DNA from: an uncultured Muribaculaceae bacterium
GTDB taxonomy: Bacteria; Bacteroidota; Bacteroidia; Bacteroidales; Muribaculaceae
Direction: 5' to 3'
Length of the DNA stretch: 64,000 nucleotides
Assembly: GCA_910588245.1 (NCBI GenBank)
Contig: CAJUQP010000001.1
Coordinates: forward strand, 186,001 to 250,000
The number at the start of each line of letters is the position of its first letter. Position 1 is the stretch's first letter. The position numbers were made by a program, and so were the translations under genes. Below the pieces are notes generated by a model. The model did not search any database, was not told where the DNA came from, and was given only the letters and a program-made list of their open reading frames with translations. Positions 52,468-60,549 of the stretch are shown here, in pieces.

Positions 52468-52836
52468 ATGGCAAACAAAAGGGAATTTAAAAAATATGTG
52501 GAAGCTGTCGGAGCCTCCGCATGCAATGCGATGATGGCCACATACTATAATGTGGAAGGTGCCGACAAAGAGGCGATCGAGAAAGCTATGGCACAGGTGC
52601 TCGGCGCCATAGGTGCCGCCCGCTCCCATGCCAACGTGAAATTCGACAAAGGAATGAAAGCTTTTCCCGATGCGACAGCTTATGCAAAAGCTAAGAAGGA
52701 ATTCTTCAGGAAAGTATTTGTGAAGATTTCCGATGATTTCTCAAAAGAACTCGACGCTGCATTGAAGACTTTCAACGCCGCGATTCCTCAGGAAGTGAAA
52801 GATCAATATAAAAAGGCCGTGGCTGCCGACAACTGA
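52468..52836 (+). CDS. conserved small protein, function unknown
   Basis: This 122-residue protein begins MANKREFKKYVEAVGASAC and is rich in Ala and Lys, with a predicted mainly helical fold. The FSKELDAALKTFNAAIPQEVK tail suggests a helical bundle, shown here in part. No export signal or catalytic motif is visible. The frame opens at 52288, but the ATG at 52468 is the first plausible start. It lies 94 bp after rodA and 23 bp before the acyltransferase. Confidence 0.72.
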   Translation: MANKREFKKYVEAVGASACNAMMATYYNVEGADKEAIEKAMAQVLGAIGAARSHANVKFDKGMKAFPDATAYAKAKKEFFRKVFVKISDDFSKELDAALKTFNAAIPQEVKDQYKKAVAADN

Positions 52837-52859
52837 TCATATACCTTTATCAAGACAGA

Positions 52860-53405
52860 ATGAATCTCTGGGGATATTTTCTGCACCTGTCAGGATGGAC
52901 GGTCGATATTACCGTACCCAGGCGCGACAAATGCGTGATATGCGTGGCGCCACACACCTCCAACTGGGATTTCGTTCTCGGTCTTTCAGCCTATGAATCT
53001 TTGGGAAGAGAAGCCAATTTCCTTATGAAGGAATCATGGTTTTTCTTCCCTTTGAAATATCTGCTGAAAGCATTCGGAGGCATTCCTGTGCCACGCCGCA
53101 AAAAACGCGGTTCCTTGACAGACACTGTCATAGAAATGTTCAGGGAGAGAGACTATGTCAATCTGGCTGTCACGCCAGAAGGCACACGCAGTCTGACTGA
53201 TAAATGGCACACCGGATTCCTATATATTGCATATGGAGCCGGCGTGCCCATACAGCTGGGTATTATCGACTATCGGGCCAAAAGGATCATGATCCGCGAA
53301 GAATATCTCCCTACAGGCGACACGCAACACGACCTCACATATATCAGAAAGTATTATTCAGAATATAGGGATGCAGCCAAATACCCAAGTAAATTCAAAG
53401 CCTGA
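52860..53405 (+). CDS. 1-acyl-glycerol-3-phosphate acyltransferase-like protein
   Basis: This 181-residue enzyme is a small PlsC-like acyltransferase. The catalytic HX4D motif is in APHTSNWDFV near residue 34, a binding motif in IPVPRRKKRG, the PEGTR motif (TPEGTRSLTDKWHTGF) near residue 105, and the short fourth motif in IPIQLGI-like GVPIQLGIID. There is no extra domain, so it is shorter than classical PlsC. Acyl acceptor and donor are not known. It is 8 bp before the nitrilase gene. Confidence 0.82.
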   Translation: MNLWGYFLHLSGWTVDITVPRRDKCVICVAPHTSNWDFVLGLSAYESLGREANFLMKESWFFFPLKYLLKAFGGIPVPRRKKRGSLTDTVIEMFRERDYVNLAVTPEGTRSLTDKWHTGFLYIAYGAGVPIQLGIIDYRAKRIMIREEYLPTGDTQHDLTYIRKYYSEYRDAAKYPSKFKA

Positions 53406-53413
53406 AAAAACAA

Positions 53414-54208
53414 ATGCACTCTGACCTGAATATAGCCCTGCTTCCGATGCAGATAGTCTGGGGCATGAAAAATCTGAATATGGATTCTCTCAGAGAAGCC
53501 ATACTCAGAATTCATCCCGCCACAGATCTTCTGATTCTTCCCGAGACTTTCTCCACCGGATTCCCGTCCGGCATGGATATCGGGATGGTGAGGAGTATGG
53601 CTGAGCCATGCGATGGAGAGACAATGCGCTCCCTTCGTGAATTGTCATCCGCACATAATGTCGCGATATGCGGCAGTGTGATAGCCGAAGATTCGGGAGA
53701 ACTGTTCAACAGGGCGTTCTTTGTAGAGCCTTCCGGTGAGACAACGTTCGCTGACAAACGCCATCTGTTCACGATGGCAGGAGAACACCATGTGTTCTCC
53801 CCCGGCACACGGCGGCTGACAGTAAGATACCGCGGATGGAATATCTCCATGGTGATATGCTATGATCTGCGGTTTCCGGTATGGTGCCGAAACACAGGAA
53901 GCGGCTACGACCTTCTCATTGTGGTTGCCAACTGGCCTCAGGTAAGGATAAACGCATGGAAGAGACTTATTCCCGCGCGTGCCATTGAAAACCTTGCATA
54001 TGTGGCGGCTGTAGACTGCAGAGGCACCGACAGCAAAGGATTCGTCTACGACGGCTCGTCATCTGTTGTTGATTTCAAAGGAGACGAAATCTCTGTGCCG
54101 GACCACATCGATAATATAATATATGCCTCTCTGTCGAAAGAAAGACTTGATGCCTTTCGGGAGAAATTTCCCGCACATCTCGATGCTGACACATTCACCA
54201 TCATCTGA
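53414..54208 (+). CDS. nitrilase-family amidohydrolase, omega-amidase-like
   Basis: This 264-residue protein has the nitrilase catalytic triad: Glu in LILPETFSTGF, Lys in FADKRHLF and Cys in MVICYDLRFPVW. The shape and the FPVWCRN segment resemble YafV/Nit2-type omega-amidases, which hydrolyse alpha-ketoglutaramate or ketosuccinamate. This assignment is inferred from those motifs. It ends the plus-strand run at a strong terminator shared with folE. Confidence 0.85.
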   Translation: MHSDLNIALLPMQIVWGMKNLNMDSLREAILRIHPATDLLILPETFSTGFPSGMDIGMVRSMAEPCDGETMRSLRELSSAHNVAICGSVIAEDSGELFNRAFFVEPSGETTFADKRHLFTMAGEHHVFSPGTRRLTVRYRGWNISMVICYDLRFPVWCRNTGSGYDLLIVVANWPQVRINAWKRLIPARAIENLAYVAAVDCRGTDSKGFVYDGSSSVVDFKGDEISVPDHIDNIIYASLSKERLDAFREKFPAHLDADTFTII

Positions 54209-54212
54209 AAAT

Positions 54213-54248
54213 AAAAACTCCCGGGAGAATGGACTTCCGGGAGTTTTT
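54213..54248. terminator. bidirectional terminator between the nitrilase gene and folE
   Basis: AAAAACTCCCGG (54213-54224) pairs with CCGGGAGTTTTT (54237-54248) around a 12-nt loop. T-runs on both strands make it intrinsic in each direction; it lies between two convergent genes. Confidence 0.9.
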
Positions 54249-54266
54249 TATTTGGAGACGGATATT

Positions 54267-54848
54267 TCAACGGGCTATCAGTGAGAGGAACTCCTGACGT
54301 AATGCCGGATCTGACACAAAACGTCCTGTGTAATCAAAAGTAGTGGTTGATGAATCCTGCTTCTCGACTCCACGCATCTTCATGCAAAGATGCTCCGCCT
54401 CGCATGCCACTATCACCCCCTTGTTGGGGAGAGTTTCCGACAGAAGATGGCAAACTTGGGCGGTAAGCCGTTCCTGCACTTGCAACCTTCTGGCGAAACA
54501 TTCCACTATTCTCGCGAGCTTCGACAAGCCTATCATCTTGCCATCAGGGATATACCCCACCGAAACTTTACCGAAAAAAGGCAAGATATGGTGCTCACAC
54601 ATGCTGTAGAACTCAATGTCCCTGACGATGACTATCTGCGACCCGGCATGCTCGAATATAGCCTGCCTGGCCACCTCGGCGGCATCCTGCCTGTAGCCTG
54701 ATGTTATATGGTACAATGCCTTTGCAGCCCTGAGAGGAGTCTTGATCAGGCCTTCCCTGTCGGGATTCTCACCTATGAGCCGCAATATCTCGCGATAATG
54801 GCCGGCGATCTCCTCTATTGTCCTGTCATCGCTTTTATCCATGTTCAT
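54267..54848 (-). CDS. folE: GTP cyclohydrolase I
   Basis: FolE converts GTP to dihydroneopterin triphosphate, the first step of folate synthesis. The 193 residues have the zinc and substrate segments YSMCEHHILPFFGKVSVGYIP and KLARIVECFARRLQVQERLT, partly shown, and the C-terminal CEAEHLCMKMRG with the third zinc ligand. The start at 54848 makes an ATGA overlap with the SPOR gene. The frame also extends eight codons upstream. It is the last gene of the tpiA-SPOR-folE unit. Confidence 0.95.
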   Translation of the reverse strand: MNMDKSDDRTIEEIAGHYREILRLIGENPDREGLIKTPLRAAKALYHITSGYRQDAAEVARQAIFEHAGSQIVIVRDIEFYSMCEHHILPFFGKVSVGYIPDGKMIGLSKLARIVECFARRLQVQERLTAQVCHLLSETLPNKGVIVACEAEHLCMKMRGVEKQDSSTTTFDYTGRFVSDPALRQEFLSLIAR

Positions 54849-55369
54849 TGCTTTATGACTACGATTTGACATTTCACGACCCTCATCTCCGAGGCATAGT
54901 TCGGAAACGCCCTCTTAAGTTCCTCCAAGGCGCTGTTAGCCTCTGCATTCGTTCTGAAGTTACCTATGCGGGTATACCAGTTGGGAGAATTGGAATAAGT
55001 ATAGATCTGTCCGCGGTATTTCGGGAAACGTGCCAATATGGCGCTTCCGCGAGCCTTGGCCCTGGCTTCGAGAGTATGCTGGTTTCTGCCGTCGCTGAAA
55101 ACCTGAATCCTGAATCCGGAGAGCTTGTTTATTCCTGGCCGTATCTCCTGTCGGTTGGGTCGGGGCGCTTCGTTTCTCAGAATCAATTCAAGAATCGACG
55201 GGGGAATATCTATCTTGATATTCCCGTTTGACTCCCTCTCGATCTTCTCTACGATGTCGGAGACTTCCTTATTGTCAGGATAAGCCGCGGTCGATGAGAA
55301 CATCGTCATGGCCACCATAAGGAAGCCTGCGGCTATGAGTCTTTGTCTTGAGGCCCGTTTAGCTGTCAT
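54845..55369 (-). CDS. SPOR-domain periplasmic protein
   Basis: This 174-residue protein has a signal peptide (LIAAGFLMVAMTMFSSTAAYP), a short linker and a C-terminal SPOR domain (GFRIQVFSDGRNQHTLEARA ... WYTRIGNFRTNAEANSALEE). SPOR domains bind denuded glycan strands at septa. It lies 63 bp after tpiA and overlaps folE by 4 bp. Confidence 0.87.
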   Translation of the reverse strand: MTAKRASRQRLIAAGFLMVAMTMFSSTAAYPDNKEVSDIVEKIERESNGNIKIDIPPSILELILRNEAPRPNRQEIRPGINKLSGFRIQVFSDGRNQHTLEARAKARGSAILARFPKYRGQIYTYSNSPNWYTRIGNFRTNAEANSALEELKRAFPNYASEMRVVKCQIVVIKQ

Positions 55370-55432
55370 TTCATAAGTGAAAGGGCAGAATCCATAGGCC
55401 TTGCTATGGATTCTGCCTTGTGGTTGAAGATA

Positions 55433-56185
55433 TTAATCAAACGCCTCGATGATGCCCATGAAAGAGTCTGCCTTGAGGGCCGCGCCGCCGATAAGGCCGC
55501 CGTCTACATCGGGTTTCGCGAAAAGCTCCCTGGCATTGCCGGGCTTGCACGATCCGCCGTAAAGTATCGATGTGTTGTCGGCAAGTTCCTTGCCATATTT
55601 GGCAGCTATCACGCCTCGGATGTGGGCATGCATATCCTGAGCCTGATCTGCCGTGGCAGTTTTGCCGGTTCCGATAGCCCAGACCGGCTCATAAGCTATC
55701 ACAATCTTGGCGAAATCCTCGGCACTGAGATCGAAAAGAGCCTCGACCTGACCTTTCACGACATCATTGTATGTGCCGTTTTCTCTCTCCTCAAGCACCT
55801 CCCCTACGCAGAAGATAGGAGTCAGACCATTGGCGAGGGCAAGCTTTGTCTTGGCGAGAAGCTGTTCATTGTTCTCTCCGAAATACTGGCGGCGTTCGCT
55901 GTGGCCGAGTATGACATGGCTTGCTCCTGTCGATTTGACCATAGCGGCGCTGACCTCGCCGGTATATGCGCCTTTCTCATGCTCGGAGCAGTTCTCTGCA
56001 CCGAGTTTGAGGGGCTCGTCGATAACCGCTTTCACCGATACAAGATGGGTGAAAGGCACACACATTATTACCTCGCAATTGGCTTTTTTCTCTTTCAGGA
56101 GATCATTCACCTGGCTGGCAAGCTCCACACCCTCCTCAAGGACGGTGTTCATCTTCCAGTTGCCTGCTACTATATTCTTTCTCAT
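55433..56185 (-). CDS. tpiA: triosephosphate isomerase
   Basis: TpiA interconverts dihydroxyacetone phosphate and glyceraldehyde 3-phosphate. The 250 residues are normal. Catalytic residues are seen in GNWKMNT (Lys13), HVILGHSERRQYFG (His) and AYEPVWAIGTGKTA (Glu). The phosphate loop is LYGGSCKPGNA followed by GGLIGGAAL. Its own promoter lies about 55 bp upstream. It leads the tpiA-SPOR-folE unit. Confidence 0.97.
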   Translation of the reverse strand: MRKNIVAGNWKMNTVLEEGVELASQVNDLLKEKKANCEVIMCVPFTHLVSVKAVIDEPLKLGAENCSEHEKGAYTGEVSAAMVKSTGASHVILGHSERRQYFGENNEQLLAKTKLALANGLTPIFCVGEVLEERENGTYNDVVKGQVEALFDLSAEDFAKIVIAYEPVWAIGTGKTATADQAQDMHAHIRGVIAAKYGKELADNTSILYGGSCKPGNARELFAKPDVDGGLIGGAALKADSFMGIIEAFD

Positions 56186-56240
56186 TGTTTAGATATTTGT
56201 CGTCTCCGCTCAGGCGCAGACGGTTTTAGTTTTGCAGTTG

Positions 56241-56272
56241 CAAAGTTAACCCTTTTTCATTTATCAAGCAAA
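56241..56272 (-). promoter_or_regulatory. promoter of tpiA-SPOR-folE
   Basis: On the minus strand TTTG (56272-56269), exactly 20 bp, then TAACTTTG (56248-56241) is a perfect Bacteroidetes promoter. A small palindrome CACTTTAAGTG (56280-56290) lies just upstream of the -33 box and could bind a regulator. Confidence 0.78.
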
Positions 56273-56375
56273 TCATGCTCACTTTAAGTGTGCTTAAAAA
56301 CACCGGCTCACACCTCATTTTAGTGTTTTTTATATTTTTATATACACTATCTTCCCGCTATACGTCCTTGCGGCT

Positions 56376-56407
56376 CTTGCCGATTCTGATTATTATGACT
56401 AAATTTG
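56376..56407 (+). promoter_or_regulatory. uvrB promoter
   Basis: CTTG (56376-56379), 20 bp, then TAAATTTG (56400-56407). The start would be near 56414, only about 12 nt before the uvrB ATG at 56426. This rules out the TTG at 56405 as the start codon. Confidence 0.65.
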
Positions 56408-56425
56408 CATAATTTATCCTCAATC

Positions 56426-58540
56426 ATGGACTTTAAGCTCACATCAGAATATCAGCCCACAGGCGACCAGCCGGAAGCCATCCGCGAACTCGCAGACGGC
56501 GTTAAGGCGGGCCTCCCCCATCAGACCCTGCTCGGTGTCACCGGGTCGGGAAAGACTTTCACTATGGCAAACGTCATACAGGAGGTGAAACGTCCCACAC
56601 TGATCCTTTCCCATAACAAAACTCTCGCGGCGCAACTGTATGCGGAGTTCAAGAATTTCTTCCCCGAGAACTCCGTGCAATACTTTGTCAGCTACTACGA
56701 CTATTACCAGCCCGAAGCCTATATCCCCTCGTCTGATAAATATATCGAGAAAGACCTCATGATCAACGACCAGATTGAGCGTCTCAGGCTCTCTACCACT
56801 GCCGCCCTGCTATCTGGACGCCGTGATGTGGTCGTTGTCTCAAGCGTCAGCTGCATATATGGCATGGGTAATCCGGAAGATTTCCAGCAAAGCGTAATCA
56901 ACATCAAGGTCGGGCAACGCATTTCAAGAAACGTATTCCTGCGCAAGCTCGTTGATTCGCTCTATTCACGCACCGAGATCGATCTCACCAACGGGCAGTT
57001 TCGTGTAAAAGGAGACACCGTCGACATAATGCTTTCTTTCGAGGAGATACAGCTCCGTGTGATATTCTGGGGCGACGAGATCGAGAAGATCCAGACCGTC
57101 GATCCTATCAACGGCTCTGTTTTGTCATCGCTCGAAGGATTCAACATATATCCGGCCAACATATTCGTCACCTCAAAGGAAAGGATGGCTTCAGCCATCG
57201 ACCAGATCACGCTCGACCTCGGTACCCAGTGTGATTTCTTTGCCAAGGAAGGGAAGATCATGGAGGCAGACCGCCTTCGGGAACGTGTCACCTATGATCT
57301 TGAGATGATGAAGGAACTCGGCCATTGCTCAGGCATAGAGAACTATTCCCGCTACTTCGACGGGCGCGAACCTGGAATGAGACCGTTCTGCCTGCTCGAC
57401 TATTTCCCCAAGGATTTCCTGACGATTATTGATGAGAGCCATGTCACACTTCCTCAGATTCGTGCCATGAACGGCGGCGATCTATCAAGGAAAATGAATC
57501 TCGTGGAATATGGATTCAGACTGCCCGCCGCCATCGACAACCGTCCGCTCAAGTTCGAGGAATTCGAGAATCTCACCCCTCAGACCATCTACGTAAGCGC
57601 CACCCCTGGCGACTATGAGCTTCTCCAGACGGAAGGTGTCTTTACTGAGCAGGTGATCCGCCCTACAGGCCTCCTGGATCCGGAAATAGAGATTCGGCCA
57701 ACGATGAACCAGATCGACGATCTTATGGAACAGATCCAGCAGAGGATAGAGGCTGGCGAACGCACCCTCGTCACCACCCTTACAAAACGCATGGCCGAAG
57801 AACTGGACGAGCATCTCAGAAAATGGGGCATATCAAGTGCCTATATCCATAGCGACGTCGACACGCTGGAGAGGATAAGGATTCTCGAAGATCTCAGGGA
57901 AGGTGTATACGATGTGCTGATAGGTGTCAATCTTCTCAGGGAAGGGCTTGACCTTCCCCAGGTGAGCCTTGTCGCAATTCTTGACGCCGACAAAGAGGGA
58001 TTCTTGCGCAACCACCGTTCCCTGACCCAGACTGCCGGAAGAGCGGCGCGAAACGTGCATGGGAAAGTGATAATGTATGCAGACAAAATCACCGACAGCA
58101 TGCAGCGCACAATCGACGAGACAGACAGGCGCCGTGCGAAACAGATTCGATACAATGAGACCCATGGTATCACCCCCTCTCCTATTGTCAAAAAATCATC
58201 CGCTTCAGATCTGATTGATCTCTATTCCGGCGATAAAACCGCCAGCGCGGCTTCCGCCCAGGCCAAAAAAGAACGTGCTTCTGACAAAGCGCGACGTTCT
58301 GAGGCCACCACAGTTCATCCACGACCCTATATCGAGGAAGAGCATGAGATCGGCATGGTGGCTGATCCGGTCATCGAATATATGAGCACGGAGGAGCTAT
58401 CGGCAAGGATCGACAGAATCACAGCCGATATGGTCGCCGCTGCCAAAAAGACTGAATTCATAGAAGCAGCCCGTCTGCGCGACGAACTTGTCGCTCTAAA
58501 GGCACTGCTTGAACAGAAAACCAACTCTGTGGAGGCATGA
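56426..58540 (+). CDS. uvrB: excinuclease ABC subunit UvrB
   Basis: UvrB verifies damage with its beta-hairpin and recruits UvrC. The 704 residues contain Walker A (LGVTGSGKTFTMANV), the beta-hairpin YYDYYQPEAYIPSSDKYIEK, the IDESHVTLPQ Walker B, motif VI (QTAGRAARNVHG) and a C-terminal UVR domain (ADMVAAAKKTEFIEAARLRDE). Between the core and UVR domain is a low-complexity Ala/Lys-rich linker. Its stop overlaps the next gene as ATGA. Confidence 0.97.
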   Translation: MDFKLTSEYQPTGDQPEAIRELADGVKAGLPHQTLLGVTGSGKTFTMANVIQEVKRPTLILSHNKTLAAQLYAEFKNFFPENSVQYFVSYYDYYQPEAYIPSSDKYIEKDLMINDQIERLRLSTTAALLSGRRDVVVVSSVSCIYGMGNPEDFQQSVINIKVGQRISRNVFLRKLVDSLYSRTEIDLTNGQFRVKGDTVDIMLSFEEIQLRVIFWGDEIEKIQTVDPINGSVLSSLEGFNIYPANIFVTSKERMASAIDQITLDLGTQCDFFAKEGKIMEADRLRERVTYDLEMMKELGHCSGIENYSRYFDGREPGMRPFCLLDYFPKDFLTIIDESHVTLPQIRAMNGGDLSRKMNLVEYGFRLPAAIDNRPLKFEEFENLTPQTIYVSATPGDYELLQTEGVFTEQVIRPTGLLDPEIEIRPTMNQIDDLMEQIQQRIEAGERTLVTTLTKRMAEELDEHLRKWGISSAYIHSDVDTLERIRILEDLREGVYDVLIGVNLLREGLDLPQVSLVAILDADKEGFLRNHRSLTQTAGRAARNVHGKVIMYADKITDSMQRTIDETDRRRAKQIRYNETHGITPSPIVKKSSASDLIDLYSGDKTASAASAQAKKERASDKARRSEATTVHPRPYIEEEHEIGMVADPVIEYMSTEELSARIDRITADMVAAAKKTEFIEAARLRDELVALKALLEQKTNSVEA

Positions 58541-60477
58541 ACAACAGGATCTCATCATTTCTTCCCACTTCCAAAGACGAGATGGATCGTCTCGGATGGT
58601 CACGTCCTGACATTATCCTATTCTCTGGCGACGCATATGTCGACCATCCCTCCTTCGGGGCGGCTGTAATAGGGAGGACTCTGCAAGCCGCGGGATACAA
58701 GGTGGCGATCGTCCCCCAGCCCAACTGGCGAGATGATCTTCGTGATTTCAAAAAGCTCGGTGCTCCACGACTATTCTTCGGTGTCTCCGCCGGAGCCATG
58801 GATTCAATGGTGAACCATTACACCGCCAACCGTCGTCTCCGCCACGACGATGCCTACACTGCGGGTGGCAAACATGGCATGAGACCCGACTATCCCACAA
58901 TTGTCTATTCAAAGATCCTTAAAGAACTTTTTCCTGACATTCCGATTATCGCCGGTGGCATAGAGGCGAGTCTTCGCAGAGTCTCGCACTATGATTACTG
59001 GCAAGACCGCCTGCGTCCCTCAATTCTGGCTGATACGCCGGTCGATATGATCAGCTATGGCATGGGAGAACGCACGGTGTTGGAGATTGCGCGTAGGCTT
59101 GACCAGGGCGATGACATAGCGCAGATTACAGATATTCCCCAGACAGCGTTTTTCTCGTCCGGCACACCCGCACCTGACGACATAATTCTCGCAAGTTATG
59201 AGAAGTGTCTTTCCGACAAAAAAGCCCAGGCACTAAATTTCAGGCATGTGGAAGAGGAATCCAACAAATATCACGGCAAGGTGATGTGGCAGTCAACCCA
59301 AGGGAAGATGATACGTATCAATCCGATGTATCCACCAATGGACCAAGGGGAGATCGACGCCTCTTTCGACCTCCCGTACACGCGTATCCCGCATCCGCGC
59401 TACAAAGGGAAAACCATTCCCGCATACGAGATGATAAGACACTCCATCAATCTCCACCGGGGATGTTTCGGAGGATGCGCTTTCTGCACGATCTCCGCTC
59501 ATCAGGGCAAGTTCATATCGTCGAGATCGAAGGATTCAATCCTGCGTGAGGCGAAGAAAATCTGTCAGATGGACGACTTCAAAGGCTACATCTCCGATCT
59601 GGGAGGGCCTTCGGCAAATATGTATGCGATGGGTGGCCGCGACAAGACTATTTGCAAGAGATGCGTGCGTCCTTCATGTCTGCATCCGAAGCCCTGCCCC
59701 AATCTCGACAACGACCATACGCAAATCCTCGACATATATAGGAGCGTCGATGCATTGCCGGAGGTGAAAAAATCATTTGTTGGGAGCGGAGTAAGATACG
59801 ATCTGGCTATGGCTCCTGCTAAAAGTCCTCAGATCGACGCCATTAATCGGGAATATATACGTGAGCTGATCTGTTCCCATGTGAGTGGACGCCTGAAGGT
59901 TGCGCCCGAACACACTTCCGACAGAGTTCTCGACTGCATGAGAAAGCCGTCGTTCGACATGTTCAGGAAATTCAAATCTGTATTCGACGACATAAATACA
60001 CGCAATAGCCTGAGGCAACAACTCATTCCATACTTCATATCTTCCCATCCCGCTTGCCGCGAGGAAGATATGGCTGAACTGGCAGCAATAACAAAAAGCC
60101 TTGATTTCCATCTCGAACAGGTACAGGATTTCACCCCCACACCTATGACGCTCGCCACGGAAATCTATTACACTGGCATACATCCATATACCGGAGAGAA
60201 AGTGTATACTGCCCGTTCAGCACAAGAGAAATTACGGCAGAGACAATTCTTCTTCTGGTATAAGCCGGATGCAAGACACGAGATTATGACGGAGCTTAGA
60301 AAACTCCACCGCAATGACTTGATAACGGCTCTTTATTCCGGGAAACCGTCATCTTCCTCTAAAGGGAGAAACATGGGCGTTGACAGGAAAGCCGACTCAG
60401 GCAACCGCCAATACAAGCCCGACCGGAGGATACCTCGTCGGAATGATAAAGACGGCTCCGGTCGCATTCCACGCTGA
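58537..60477 (+). CDS. YgiQ-family radical SAM protein
   Basis: YgiQ proteins are radical S-adenosylmethionine enzymes of unknown reaction. The 646 residues contain the cluster-binding CxxxCxxC in RGCFGGCAFCTISAHQGKF near residue 311, shown in part, and the UPF0313 N-terminal motifs (LFFGVSAGAMDSMVNHYTAN). Further cysteines occur in CKRCVRPSCLHPKPCPN, and the C-terminus is basic and low-complexity (KGRNMGVDRKADSG). It is translationally coupled to uvrB. Confidence 0.92.
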   Translation: MNNRISSFLPTSKDEMDRLGWSRPDIILFSGDAYVDHPSFGAAVIGRTLQAAGYKVAIVPQPNWRDDLRDFKKLGAPRLFFGVSAGAMDSMVNHYTANRRLRHDDAYTAGGKHGMRPDYPTIVYSKILKELFPDIPIIAGGIEASLRRVSHYDYWQDRLRPSILADTPVDMISYGMGERTVLEIARRLDQGDDIAQITDIPQTAFFSSGTPAPDDIILASYEKCLSDKKAQALNFRHVEEESNKYHGKVMWQSTQGKMIRINPMYPPMDQGEIDASFDLPYTRIPHPRYKGKTIPAYEMIRHSINLHRGCFGGCAFCTISAHQGKFISSRSKDSILREAKKICQMDDFKGYISDLGGPSANMYAMGGRDKTICKRCVRPSCLHPKPCPNLDNDHTQILDIYRSVDALPEVKKSFVGSGVRYDLAMAPAKSPQIDAINREYIRELICSHVSGRLKVAPEHTSDRVLDCMRKPSFDMFRKFKSVFDDINTRNSLRQQLIPYFISSHPACREEDMAELAAITKSLDFHLEQVQDFTPTPMTLATEIYYTGIHPYTGEKVYTARSAQEKLRQRQFFFWYKPDARHEIMTELRKLHRNDLITALYSGKPSSSSKGRNMGVDRKADSGNRQYKPDRRIPRRNDKDGSGRIPR

Positions 60478-60549
60478 CTTCTCGTTATCGTGTAATCGAT
60501 CTGGTGAAAACTGCGAATCATTTATTTTTCCACTTATAACTCGATTTTC

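Noticed and set aside
55406..56287. 293-codon plus-strand frame opposite tpiA
   Set aside because: It is the antisense of a clearly conserved tpiA, with no family-like sequence.
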